Positions 26,708 to 34,620 of a stretch of 64,000 nucleotides of DNA are shown one piece after another. The notes beneath the pieces are model-generated. The model had not been told where the DNA came from and did no database searches. It worked only from the letters and a program-made list of their open reading frames with translations. The stretch's first letter is position 1; every line of letters begins with the position of its first letter. This stretch comes from G965212005 sp965212005 (GTDB lineage Bacteria > Pseudomonadota > Gammaproteobacteria > Porifericomitales > Porifericomitaceae), in NCBI GenBank assembly GCA_965212005.1, contig OZ243038.1:1178001-1242000 (forward strand). Direction: 5' to 3'. The translations under genes and the position numbers were made by a program.

Positions 26708-27754
26708 ATGAGCGAAACGAACCCCACTCTCTCCCCTGCCGGTACTCCTGATGAGGAGAACATGGATTACTCTTTGCGGCCGCGAAGCCTGGAAGAGTAC
26801 ATCGGCCAGCCCGCCGTCCACGAACAAATGGAAGTCTTCATCCGTGCCGCGCAGCAACGCGGCGAACCGCTGGATCACCTGCTATTATGCGGTCCGCCAG
26901 GGCTGGGGAAAACCACTCTAGCACATATCGTGCGCCACGAGATGAAGGTCGATATGCGCCAGACCTCGGGTCCGATACTAGAGCGTGCTGGCGACCTGGC
27001 GGCCCTGCTGACGAATTTGAAGCCCCAGGACGTGCTGTTCATCGACGAAATGCACCGCTTGAGTCCCCAGGTGGAAGAAGTGCTGTATCCAGCCATGGAG
27101 GATTTTCAGATCGATATCATGATCGGCGAAGGTCCGGCCGCCCGGGCCCTGAAGCTGGACCTGTCCCCTTTCACGCTCATTGGGGCAACAACTCGCGCAG
27201 GCTTGCTTACCTCCCCGCTGCGCGACCGTTTCGGCATCGTCCAGCGGCTGGAGTTTTACAACTGCGCCGATTTGATCCGCATTGTTCAGCGCTCAGCCGC
27301 CATCCTGGGCGTGGCACTGGATCAGGACGGCGCCAGGGAAATTGCCGCCCGGGCGCGAGGGACGCCGCGGATCGCAAACCGGCTGCTGCGGCGCTCCAGG
27401 GACTATAGCGAAGTACGAGCCGACGGACGCATCACTGGTGAAACGGCGCAGGCAGCCCTGGATATGCTTAAAGTGGACACGCATGGATTGGACACCATGG
27501 ATCGCCGCCTGTTGTCCGTCATTATCGAAAAATTCGAAGGCGGGCCGGTGGGACTGGACAGCCTGGCAGCGGCAATGAACGAGGAGCGGGACAGCATCGA
27601 GGAAATTATCGAGCCCTATCTGATCCAACAGGGCTTTATCATGCGAACTCCGCGCGGTCGTATCGTGACGCGTAATGCGTGGTTGCATATGGGCCTGCCG
27701 GCTCCGCGGCGGGCCGCGGAGCACGACAGCCTGTTCACGGTCAACGGCAACTGA
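26708..27754 (+). CDS. ruvB: Holliday junction branch migration helicase RuvB
   Basis: Hexameric AAA+ motor that drives branch migration with RuvA. 348 residues with SLEEYIGQ, Walker A GPPGLGKTTLAHIV, Walker B LFIDEMHRLSP, sensor I GATTRAGLLTSPLRDRFGI, arginine finger region TPRIANRLLRRSRDYSEV, and the C-terminal winged helix ending GFIMRTPRGR. ruvC and ruvA normally precede it and are not here. ybgC and tolQRAB follow, as in most gammaproteobacteria. Confidence 0.97.
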   Translation: MSETNPTLSPAGTPDEENMDYSLRPRSLEEYIGQPAVHEQMEVFIRAAQQRGEPLDHLLLCGPPGLGKTTLAHIVRHEMKVDMRQTSGPILERAGDLAALLTNLKPQDVLFIDEMHRLSPQVEEVLYPAMEDFQIDIMIGEGPAARALKLDLSPFTLIGATTRAGLLTSPLRDRFGIVQRLEFYNCADLIRIVQRSAAILGVALDQDGAREIAARARGTPRIANRLLRRSRDYSEVRADGRITGETAQAALDMLKVDTHGLDTMDRRLLSVIIEKFEGGPVGLDSLAAAMNEERDSIEEIIEPYLIQQGFIMRTPRGRIVTRNAWLHMGLPAPRRAAEHDSLFTVNGN

Positions 27755-27779
27755 ACCGCGTTGTCCCGGATCGAGCTCC

Positions 27780-28196
27780 ATGAATACGTTCGTCATTTCC
27801 GTTCGGATCTACTACGAGGACACCGATGCCGCCGGAGTCGTCTACCACGCCAGTTATCTACGCTTTATGGAGCGCGCACGTACGGAATACATGCGTGCCC
27901 GCGGGGTAGACCTGGAAGAGTACCGGCGCACGCGAGGACTGGTTTTTGCCGTTCGGGCGTTGACACTCGAGTACCTGCGCCCGGCCCGCTACAACGACCT
28001 GGTCCAAGTCAGTGCTCGCGTGCAAGAGCGGCGCCGCAGCAGCCTGTGGATCGCCCAACAGGTTCTGCGCGGACCGCCGGAAAAAGAAGAGCTGTTATGC
28101 ACAGGACGAGTGCAGGTGGTAGCGGTGGACGCCAATACCCTGCGTCCCCGCCCGGTACCGGACACGATACCCGCGGAGAGAGACGATGAAGGCTGA
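27780..28196 (+). CDS. ybgC: Tol-Pal system-associated acyl-CoA thioesterase YbgC
   Basis: Hotdog-fold thioesterase acting on short acyl-CoA/ACP thioesters, associated with the Tol system. The ATG at 27780 gives 138 residues with YYEDTDAAGVVYHASYLRFM (catalytic Asp), followed by ERARTEYMRARG. The frame is open further upstream but overlaps ruvB without similarity. Its 3' end overlaps tolQ by 11 bp, as expected for the ybgC-tolQRAB operon. Confidence 0.94.
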   Translation: MNTFVISVRIYYEDTDAAGVVYHASYLRFMERARTEYMRARGVDLEEYRRTRGLVFAVRALTLEYLRPARYNDLVQVSARVQERRRSSLWIAQQVLRGPPEKEELLCTGRVQVVAVDANTLRPRPVPDTIPAERDDEG

Positions 28197-28860
28197 TTTA
28201 TCTTTAATGCATCTGATCCTGGACGCCAGCCTGGTCGTCCAACTGGTCATGCTGCTGTTGTTGGGCGCCTCCCTGGCTTCCTGGACAATGATTTTCATAA
28301 AGCGCAGCGTCCTGCGCGGGGCCCGGCAACAAGCTGATCGCTTCGAGCAAACCTTTTGGTCCACGGAAAAGCTGGAGACCCTGTTTCACCGCATTCACGA
28401 CGCCCACCGTCCCTCCTCGGGGCTGGAGCATATCTTCGAGACCGGCTTTCAAGAGTTCAAGCGGCTGCGGGAGCAGACCGGGGTCCAACCGATGGCCATG
28501 GTGGAAGGGGCACAGCGCGCCATGCGGGTTGCCTTAAACCGGGAGGATGATTACCTGCAAATTCACCTTTCCTTTCTGGCCACTGTCGGTTCCACCAGTC
28601 CCTACATCGGTTTGTTCGGCACGGTCTGGGGCATTATGAACAGCTTCATTGCCCTGGGCAATGTACAGCACGCGACCATTTCCATGGTGGCGCCTGGCAT
28701 TGCCGAAGCATTGATCGCAACCGCCATGGGTCTTTTTGCCGCCATTCCCGCGGTCATATCCTATAACCGCTACGTCCACGACGTGGATCGGCTGATGAGG
28801 CGCTACGATGCATTCATGGACGAATTCTCTTCGATCCTCCAACGTAGTGCGCACGCCTGA
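28186..28860 (+). CDS. tolQ: Tol-Pal system protein TolQ
   Basis: Inner-membrane stator/proton-channel subunit of the Tol machine. 224 residues with three hydrophobic helices: LVVQLVMLLLLGASLASWTM near the N-terminus, FLATVGSTSPYIGLFGTVWG, and IAEALIATAMGLFAAIPAVI with the conserved Thr and polar residues of the ion path. Complete. Overlaps ybgC; tolR follows after 83 bp. Confidence 0.96.
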   Translation: MKADLSLMHLILDASLVVQLVMLLLLGASLASWTMIFIKRSVLRGARQQADRFEQTFWSTEKLETLFHRIHDAHRPSSGLEHIFETGFQEFKRLREQTGVQPMAMVEGAQRAMRVALNREDDYLQIHLSFLATVGSTSPYIGLFGTVWGIMNSFIALGNVQHATISMVAPGIAEALIATAMGLFAAIPAVISYNRYVHDVDRLMRRYDAFMDEFSSILQRSAHA

Positions 28861-28943
28861 TGCCGCCCCACCGCCACTGCCGACGAGTCTGGCACACAGA
28901 CTCCTGCGCCGCCCAGGCAGCATGAACGAAACCGGTTAAAGCC

Positions 28944-29369
28944 ATGCAGCCCAGGCGCACTCCCCGGCGGCCCATGTCCGAGATTAATGTTGTTCCCTAC
29001 ATCGACGTGATGTTGGTATTGCTGGTCATTTTCATCATTACCGCCCCCCTGCTGAGCCAGGGCATCCAAGTCGATTTACCCAAGGTCACCTCTGCGCCGA
29101 TCGAGTCCAGCAGACAAGAACCGGTTATTGTGACCGTGGATGCCGAGGGAAACTTCTACATCAACTATGGAGAGAACCAGACCCGGCCCGCCTCGCCACA
29201 AACTATCTTCAACCGGGTCCAAGCCCTGCTGCGTCATCAACCGGGCGTGCCTTTCTACGTGCGAGGGGACGCCGAAGTGCCCTACGCACGGGTTGTGGAA
29301 CTGATGTCTTTGTTGCAAAGGGCCGGTGTTTCCGGCGTGGGACTGATGACCGAATCGCCGGAAACCTGA
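28944..29369 (+). CDS. tolR: Tol-Pal system protein TolR
   Basis: Single-span inner-membrane protein pairing with TolQ. MSEINVVPYIDVMLVLLVIF contains the proton-accepting Asp in the helix; then FIITAPLLSQGIQVDLP and the periplasmic domain ending GVSGVGLMTE. 141 residues, normal. Spacers to tolQ (83 bp) and tolA (208 bp) are longer than usual for this operon. Confidence 0.95.
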   Translation: MQPRRTPRRPMSEINVVPYIDVMLVLLVIFIITAPLLSQGIQVDLPKVTSAPIESSRQEPVIVTVDAEGNFYINYGENQTRPASPQTIFNRVQALLRHQPGVPFYVRGDAEVPYARVVELMSLLQRAGVSGVGLMTESPET

Positions 29370-29577
29370 GCGGCATAGGCCCTGCCCGTCCGCCATTGTG
29401 TTCATGCCAACCGTCCCGTTCTGCCAGGCCGCGTGCGGCAGCCCTCGCCAGTCTTTCCGGTGGCAGCGATACTGCGCATCCGCCAACGCCTGCTTCCCGC
29501 TTGCCGGCCCCCGCTGCAACCCATGTTGCGTGAGCGGCACGTTGCCCGGCAAGACGCGTGGTTCCACGCACACGTAA

Positions 29578-30537
29578 ATGCATCGCATCAGGCGAAGCAC
29601 CCTGCTCAAGGCAGGAAGTTACGCGGCTGCCCTGCATGGGATCGCGATCACGCTGCTGCTGACTGGAATTGAGCCCCGAACTCCATCAACAGCCTACTCT
29701 TCTGCGCCTGAACCTGAGATCCTGCAGGCGGTGGCGGTGAATTCCGAATCCGTTGAAGCAGAACTGCGCCGACTGGAAAAGATCGATCAGGACAAGCGCC
29801 AAGCGGAGCAGACCCGGCAGAAAAATCTGGCCAAACAGGCCCAGGAGACGGAGCAAAAACGCAAAATAGCCGAACAAAAGCTGCGCGAAGCCGAGCAAAA
29901 ACGCAAGCAGGCTGAACAAGCCCGCAGCGAACAGGAAAAAGCCCGCAAGACAGAAGAGGCAAAACGGCTTCAACTGGAGCAGCAACGCCAGTTGGCCGAA
30001 AAGCAGCGCAAGGAGCAGGAAGAAAAATTACAACGGGAGGCCGCCGAACTGGAGCGCATTCGGCAGCAGCGCCAGATGGAACAGGAAGAAAAGGCCAGGG
30101 CGGAAGCCGAGCATAAGCGCCTGCAGCAAGAGAAAGAACAGCTCGAAGCAGAACGCGTCCGGATAGAAAAGGAAAATCAGCAGCGCCAGGCTGAACTGGC
30201 GGCGCAAGAAACGCAGCGCAAAGAACAGCAGCGCCAGCAAGACGCCACCCTGCTGACCCGCTTGCAAGGGGCCATTTCCAGGCACATTCAGCGATACTTC
30301 AATATCGCCGGTCTGCCCGAGGGACTGACCTGCAAACTTAAGGTAAGCCTGACCCCCCAGGGCGTCGTGCAGGGAGTTTCCGTGATACAATCCAGCGGCA
30401 GTGAAATATTTGATCGACGAGCCCTGACTGCTGTGCAAAAATCCTCGCCCTTGCCGTTTCCGGACACGGTAGACGCGCAAACCTTCAATCGTCTCGGATT
30501 AAACGATCTGACCTTCATTTTCGATCCTTGGAACTGA
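29578..30537 (+). CDS. tolA: Tol-Pal system protein TolA
   Basis: Periplasm-spanning link from TolQR to TolB/Pal. The 319-residue protein has an N-terminal anchor (AAALHGIAITLLLTGI), and a long helical coiled-coil domain rich in Lys, Glu, Gln and Ala (about residues 55-225, rich in EQKRK and QRQ repeats). It ends in a C-terminal domain with CKLKVSLTPQGVVQGVSVIQ and SSPLPFP, typical of TolA domain III. Position between tolR and tolB confirms it. Confidence 0.95.
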   Translation: MHRIRRSTLLKAGSYAAALHGIAITLLLTGIEPRTPSTAYSSAPEPEILQAVAVNSESVEAELRRLEKIDQDKRQAEQTRQKNLAKQAQETEQKRKIAEQKLREAEQKRKQAEQARSEQEKARKTEEAKRLQLEQQRQLAEKQRKEQEEKLQREAAELERIRQQRQMEQEEKARAEAEHKRLQQEKEQLEAERVRIEKENQQRQAELAAQETQRKEQQRQQDATLLTRLQGAISRHIQRYFNIAGLPEGLTCKLKVSLTPQGVVQGVSVIQSSGSEIFDRRALTAVQKSSPLPFPDTVDAQTFNRLGLNDLTFIFDPWN

Positions 30538-30687
30538 ATTCAGAAAACAGGCCCTCCCGAAGCACCGCCCGGCAAAGTCCGCCCTCTTCGGAAACCGAAG
30601 GCCATCACTGCACGATGCGGATCCTTTCATTCAACCCGACAATCTCTGCCCGATGAACGATAGCAGGCGCCGGAGCCGGAATGTACG

Positions 30688-32031
30688 ATGGGCGCTGACA
30701 TGAGTGCCGCCCGGAGGCTGCACGGCGCCGCGCTATCCGTTCTGCTACCGTGCCTGCTCGCGCCGCTCACCGCCGGCGCGTTGGAGATCGTCATCGAGGA
30801 AGGCATTCGAGATGCCTTGCCGATTGCCGTCGTCCCATTTTATCGGCCCGGCGCAGAAGCGGGAATCGAGACGCCGGGAACGCCGGACCCGGCGCAGGTG
30901 ATCTCCAATGACTTGCGCTACAGCGGCTCCTTCAGTCCCCTGCCGCCGGAAGATTTGCCCGGCCGGCCGACCGAACCTCAAGACGTACAATTTTCTGATT
31001 GGCAGCGCATTGGCGCGGAGAACCTGGTGATCGGACGGGTAGTGCCGACTGCGGACGGAAATTACCAGGTTGAATTTCGTCTTTTCGACGTCTACAAGCG
31101 CGAACAAATCGCCGGTATGCGCCTGATTACCAGCGCCGGACAATTACGCAGCGCCGCACACCGGATCAGCGACAGCATCTATCAGAAATTGACCGGAGTA
31201 CGGGGCATTTTCTCCACGCGCATTATTTACGTAAGCAAGCAGACCGATCAGAACGATCGCAACCGCTACCTGCTTACCCTATCGGATTATGACGGACAAC
31301 GCCCGCAAGTTTTACTGGAGAGCCCGGATCCGATCCTGTCTCCCGCCTGGTCGGCGGATGGAGAACGATTGGCTTACGTGTCCTTTGAAGGAAGTGACAC
31401 CACCGTATATGTACAGGAACTTCGCAGCGGCCAGCGCACCAAGGTTTCCGCCCTTCCGGGCCTGAACGGAGCGCCACACTTTTCCCCTCAAGGGGAACGC
31501 CTGGCCCTGGCCCTGTCCAAAGACGGCAACTCGGAAATCTACGTGCTGCATTTGGCGAGCGGGCTGCTGCAGCGGATTACCGATCATCCAGCGGTGGATA
31601 CTGAACCCGCCTGGCTGCCGGACGGCGAGCACCTGCTGTTTACCTCTGATCGCAGCGGCAAGCCTCAAATCTACGAAGTGCAACTGCAAAGCGGCGCCAC
31701 CCGGCGTCTGACTTTCCAGGGCAATTACAACGCGGGCGCCGACGTTTCCCCCGACGGGGAACTGCTAGGCATAGTGCACGGTCGTGAGGGAGGCGGTTTT
31801 CGCATTGCCACCCAGGACCTGAAATCCTCCGAACTCACAGTCATTACCGATGGCCGGCTGGCCGAGTCACCCAGTTTTTCCCCCAACGGCAAAATGATCA
31901 TCCACGCCGCCAGCAATGGTGAATTGTCGATCGTCTCCATCAGCGGCACCCCGCCACTGCGGATCAGAAACCAGGGCGAAAACCTGCGCGAACCCGCCTG
32001 GGCCCCTTTCCGCACAACCGCCAGCCAATGA
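30688..32031 (+). CDS. tolB: Tol-Pal system protein TolB
   Basis: Periplasmic beta-propeller that binds Pal. 447 residues (an internal start at 30700 is also possible): signal peptide ALSVLLPCLLAPLTAGALEI, N-terminal domain with LPIAVVPF and VISNDLRYSGSF, then propeller repeats SPAWSADGERLAYVSFEG, APHFSPQGERLALALSKDGN, EPAWLPDGEHLLFTSDRSGK and SPSFSPNGKMIIHA. Complete. The pal gene that normally follows is absent; a 309-bp mobile element begins 48 bp after the stop. Confidence 0.96.
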   Translation: MGADMSAARRLHGAALSVLLPCLLAPLTAGALEIVIEEGIRDALPIAVVPFYRPGAEAGIETPGTPDPAQVISNDLRYSGSFSPLPPEDLPGRPTEPQDVQFSDWQRIGAENLVIGRVVPTADGNYQVEFRLFDVYKREQIAGMRLITSAGQLRSAAHRISDSIYQKLTGVRGIFSTRIIYVSKQTDQNDRNRYLLTLSDYDGQRPQVLLESPDPILSPAWSADGERLAYVSFEGSDTTVYVQELRSGQRTKVSALPGLNGAPHFSPQGERLALALSKDGNSEIYVLHLASGLLQRITDHPAVDTEPAWLPDGEHLLFTSDRSGKPQIYEVQLQSGATRRLTFQGNYNAGADVSPDGELLGIVHGREGGGFRIATQDLKSSELTVITDGRLAESPSFSPNGKMIIHAASNGELSIVSISGTPPLRIRNQGENLREPAWAPFRTTASQ

Positions 32032-32070
32032 CCGGGCAAAATCAAGAACACGAGAGACCCCCCCACTAGC

Positions 32071-32397
32071 CGTTAATGACAAGCCGTTCACAAATCGTGG
32101 AGATCTAAAACCACTCCATAGGCCGTCTCCAGCCTGCCGCATCTGATTCTGCTATTATCGGTTTTTTCGGGGATTATATAGTGGCCAACTGGAAGCCGAG
32201 GGTGCGTCTTTGATGATATTAGCGTCCCCCTGTTCTTTGAGGTGCTTAATTCGGATGGGGAGTATCCCCCATACCCCGGCGCAAGAGTCGGACTACCCGC
32301 CTGCGCCCGCAGCCTCGCCGGAGGATGCCTGCCGCGCCTGGTAGAGCAATGTAGTATTTTTAGACCTCCACGATTTGTGAACGGCTTGCGTTAATGA
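32071..32397. mobile_element. MITE-like element with 31-bp inverted repeats and 9-bp target duplication
   Basis: Positions 32080-32110 and 32358-32388 are 31-bp inverted repeats with a single mismatch; the outer ends read CAAGCCGTTCAC inward. Both are flanked by the 9-bp direct repeat CGTTAATGA (32071-32079 and 32389-32397). The 309-bp body has no open frame for a transposase. This is the structure of a non-autonomous DDE-type element mobilised by a transposase elsewhere. It is inserted directly after tolB. The inverted repeats were not found around the orfA/orfB copies in this window, so its parent is unknown. Confidence 0.88.
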
Positions 32398-32412
32398 ATC
32401 GAGTTGGTCTAA

Positions 32413-32910
32413 ATGAACCATTCTGGATTCCTTGCCAGTTGGACGAGCCTGCAGACACATCCTATTATGGTATCCTTCCCGTTCATGATCCTGAATCCCG
32501 AGCCTCAAAGCACCTTGGATCCGCTGTCCCCGATTCTGTACGGCAATGCCCCGAGCCTGCTGCTGGAGCAGACCCCGGAAGGCTGGGCAGGACTGTACTG
32601 CTATCAGGGCCGCGAGAATGCAGAAGAGACGCTAGCCCATCTAGCGCTCCACTATCCCGATGGACTGGCGCGGCTGCAACCCTTGGGGGATCTCATCACG
32701 CTGGGCGGCACTCCGGAGCACTGCGAGGCCATGGAGGCTGATGGAGAGTATGCCCCGGCGCGGGATCCGGAATATCCGCCAGCGACAGAGCCGGATCTCC
32801 ATCAAGCCTGCGTCATCTGGAACAGACTCAAAGCCGCGACCTATGCCTGCCTATACCTGCCTGGCGCTGGCTGGTCCCTAGCCGATCCTTGGGGCCGGCC
32901 TCTGGCATGA
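32413..32910 (+). CDS. orfA of the transposon-like two-gene element (copy 1)
   Basis: 165 codons at most; an ATG at 32467 or 32485 may be the real start. The core LLLEQTPEGWAGLYCYQGRE and the C-terminal NRLKAATYACLYLPGAGWSL resemble the 129-residue orfA protein at 56138-56527 (IEGRWWGVYRLYGGEPARAL; the YAFYCIRYCYRFAQDRWVL end). Function unknown. Its stop overlaps the orfB start (ATGA at 32907-32910), exactly as in the complete element, which supports the homology. Probably an accessory protein of the element. Confidence 0.65.
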   Translation: MNHSGFLASWTSLQTHPIMVSFPFMILNPEPQSTLDPLSPILYGNAPSLLLEQTPEGWAGLYCYQGRENAEETLAHLALHYPDGLARLQPLGDLITLGGTPEHCEAMEADGEYAPARDPEYPPATEPDLHQACVIWNRLKAATYACLYLPGAGWSLADPWGRPLA

Positions 32911-33096
32911 CTCCCGAGGCCGCCGCCCGGCTGCCCCCTGCGGTAGAGGGCATACAGGTCAACACCTGCCGCAATCCGGAATGCGACTGTTTCGGCGTCC
33001 CGCCAGACCCTGCCTCAACCTCATCTCCGCCTCCCCGCCACGGGATAGGTGCCAAAGCCTTTTACGATGGAAACTATGCCATCGGAGGCATAGGCG
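32830..33096 (+). repeat. 267-bp direct repeat, left copy
   Basis: Identical in length and about 97% identical by eye (roughly eight mismatches) to 37482-37748, the same orientation, 4652 bp apart. It covers the end of orfA and the start of orfB. The pair brackets the ietA-ietS cassette and the restriction-gene fragment. Confidence 0.92.
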
Positions 33097-33604
33097 ACAC
33101 GCTCTCCCTGGAATGCCTATCCTGCGAAGAGTCACCGCCGCTGAAATCTAATGCCGCCATTGTGGCGGAGCATCGGCGCTTGGATGCACGGGAGATGCCG
33201 TCGGGCGATTCCGCCCGCTCCCGTCCTGCCGTCAGCACGGGATACCCGCGGAGATGCATCCGCAGGGTTACGCTCGCCACGGCAAGACCCGTGCAGGAAC
33301 GATCCGGCTGCGCTGCCGCGCCTACGACGGGGTGTTCACCCCAATGCCGCGTCCCGCTGGCGCAAAGCGCAGTCCTTGGCTGCACGAAGAGTACCAGATG
33401 GTGCAGATGTTGCAGGAGCATATTCCGATCCGCCGCATACTCGGGCATACCGGCGTGAACTACGGGCGCATGTACCAGTTGCTAAGGCGCGTTCATGGGG
33501 CAGTTCGCACATTCCAAGGCCATGGTGATGCCTCTGCCATGCACTGCCGCCAAGACGGATTCCTGAGCCTGTCCATTGATCGGCAGATCTTCGGGGTCAA
33601 ATGA
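32907..33604 (+). pseudogene. 5' fragment of orfB (copy 1), frameshifted and truncated
   Basis: Starts MTPEAAARLPPAVEGIQVNT and shows a zinc-knuckle-like CRNPECDCFG and CLSCEESPPLKSNAAIVAEH, matching CRNPSCANYG and CKSCKEGLPLKSNVAIVEEY in the complete orfB. After about 33230 the frame shifts, and the similarity continues as HIPIRRILGHTGVNYGRMYQ and LSIDRQIFGVK, where the sequence stops just past the DRQ that follows IGV in the complete copy. About the last 60% of the protein is missing. The ietA gene begins 30 bp later. Confidence 0.7.
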
Positions 33605-33634
33605 TACGATGAAGATTATTGAGGTAACCATCTA

Positions 33635-34609
33635 ATGGCACAAGCAGACTTAATCATCAAGCTACTAAAGAGTGGCAGCAATGCCGATCAGGTTACGTTC
33701 CAGAGAACGGCGGAAGATCTAATTGCAGAGGAAAGGCGTAAAGGGCACCGTATTTTGGCAGAGAAAATGCACAAAGCCTTACGCCCTTCTTACAATGGAA
33801 ACAATAATCAAAACGCTAAAAATGCACAAAAGCTACAAGGCGAATTAATTTATGAGCTTGTGCCAGAGCGCGAGCTTAATAGCTTGCTTTTGTCTCCCGT
33901 TGTTGTAGAGCAAATACGTGAAGTTGTTGAGGAGCAGCATCGCTCAGATTTGCTACATTCTTATAGCCTCAAGGCGAGACACCGAGTTCTCTTTGTTGGT
34001 GAACCCGGAAATGGCAAAACAACTCTTGCCGAGGCCTTGGCACATGAATTGATGTATCCGTTTTTTGTGATTCGTTATGAAACATTAATTGGCAGCTACT
34101 TAGGCGAAACATCCAACAGGATCAAAAGTATTCTTGAATACGCAAGAACGCAACGCTGTGTATTGTTCTTTGATGAATTTGAAACACTGGGTAAAGAGCG
34201 TGGTGACACCCGTGAAACGGGAGAAATCAAGCGCATTGTCAGTTCTCTGTTGTTGCAGACGGATGCATTGCCAGACTATGTCGTGTTGGTGGCTGCCAGT
34301 AATCATCCGGAGTTATTGGATAGAGCGGTGTGGCGTCGGTTTCAGGTAAGGATTGACTTGCCACGACCAAGTCACAAACAGTTGTGTGTACTGATTGACT
34401 CTGTGGCGAGGCGTTGCGAAACTAATTTTGGTTATTCTACTGCAACGCTGGCGAGTGCACTACAAAGTAGTAATTTTGCAGAAGCTGAGCAATTTTGTTT
34501 GGACATTGTGCGCCGTGCAGTTCTATCCCATCAAAGCCGCGATGCAAAAAAAATCACAGAGCGAAAATTGAAACAGTGGAAAGCTAGAGCTGAAACCCAA
34601 AACAAGTAA
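33635..34609 (+). CDS. ietA: IetA-like AAA ATPase
   Basis: 324-residue AAA-family ATPase. An N-terminal region (about 1-110) of unclear fold precedes Walker A GEPGNGKTT (residues 122-130), Walker B VLFFDEFE (176-183) and a sensor/arginine-finger region RAVWRRFQVRIDLPRPSHKQ. It is followed 11 bp later by a large subtilisin-like protease. This ATPase-protease pair matches IetAS, first described as a plasmid stability/incompatibility pair of Agrobacterium and later reported among anti-phage systems. A GAGG ribosome site precedes the ATG. The DNA is visibly richer in A+T than the core genes, so acquisition by transfer is likely. Confidence 0.85.
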   Translation: MAQADLIIKLLKSGSNADQVTFQRTAEDLIAEERRKGHRILAEKMHKALRPSYNGNNNQNAKNAQKLQGELIYELVPERELNSLLLSPVVVEQIREVVEEQHRSDLLHSYSLKARHRVLFVGEPGNGKTTLAEALAHELMYPFFVIRYETLIGSYLGETSNRIKSILEYARTQRCVLFFDEFETLGKERGDTRETGEIKRIVSSLLLQTDALPDYVVLVAASNHPELLDRAVWRRFQVRIDLPRPSHKQLCVLIDSVARRCETNFGYSTATLASALQSSNFAEAEQFCLDIVRRAVLSHQSRDAKKITERKLKQWKARAETQNK

Positions 34610-34620
34610 GGGTTCGAGTA

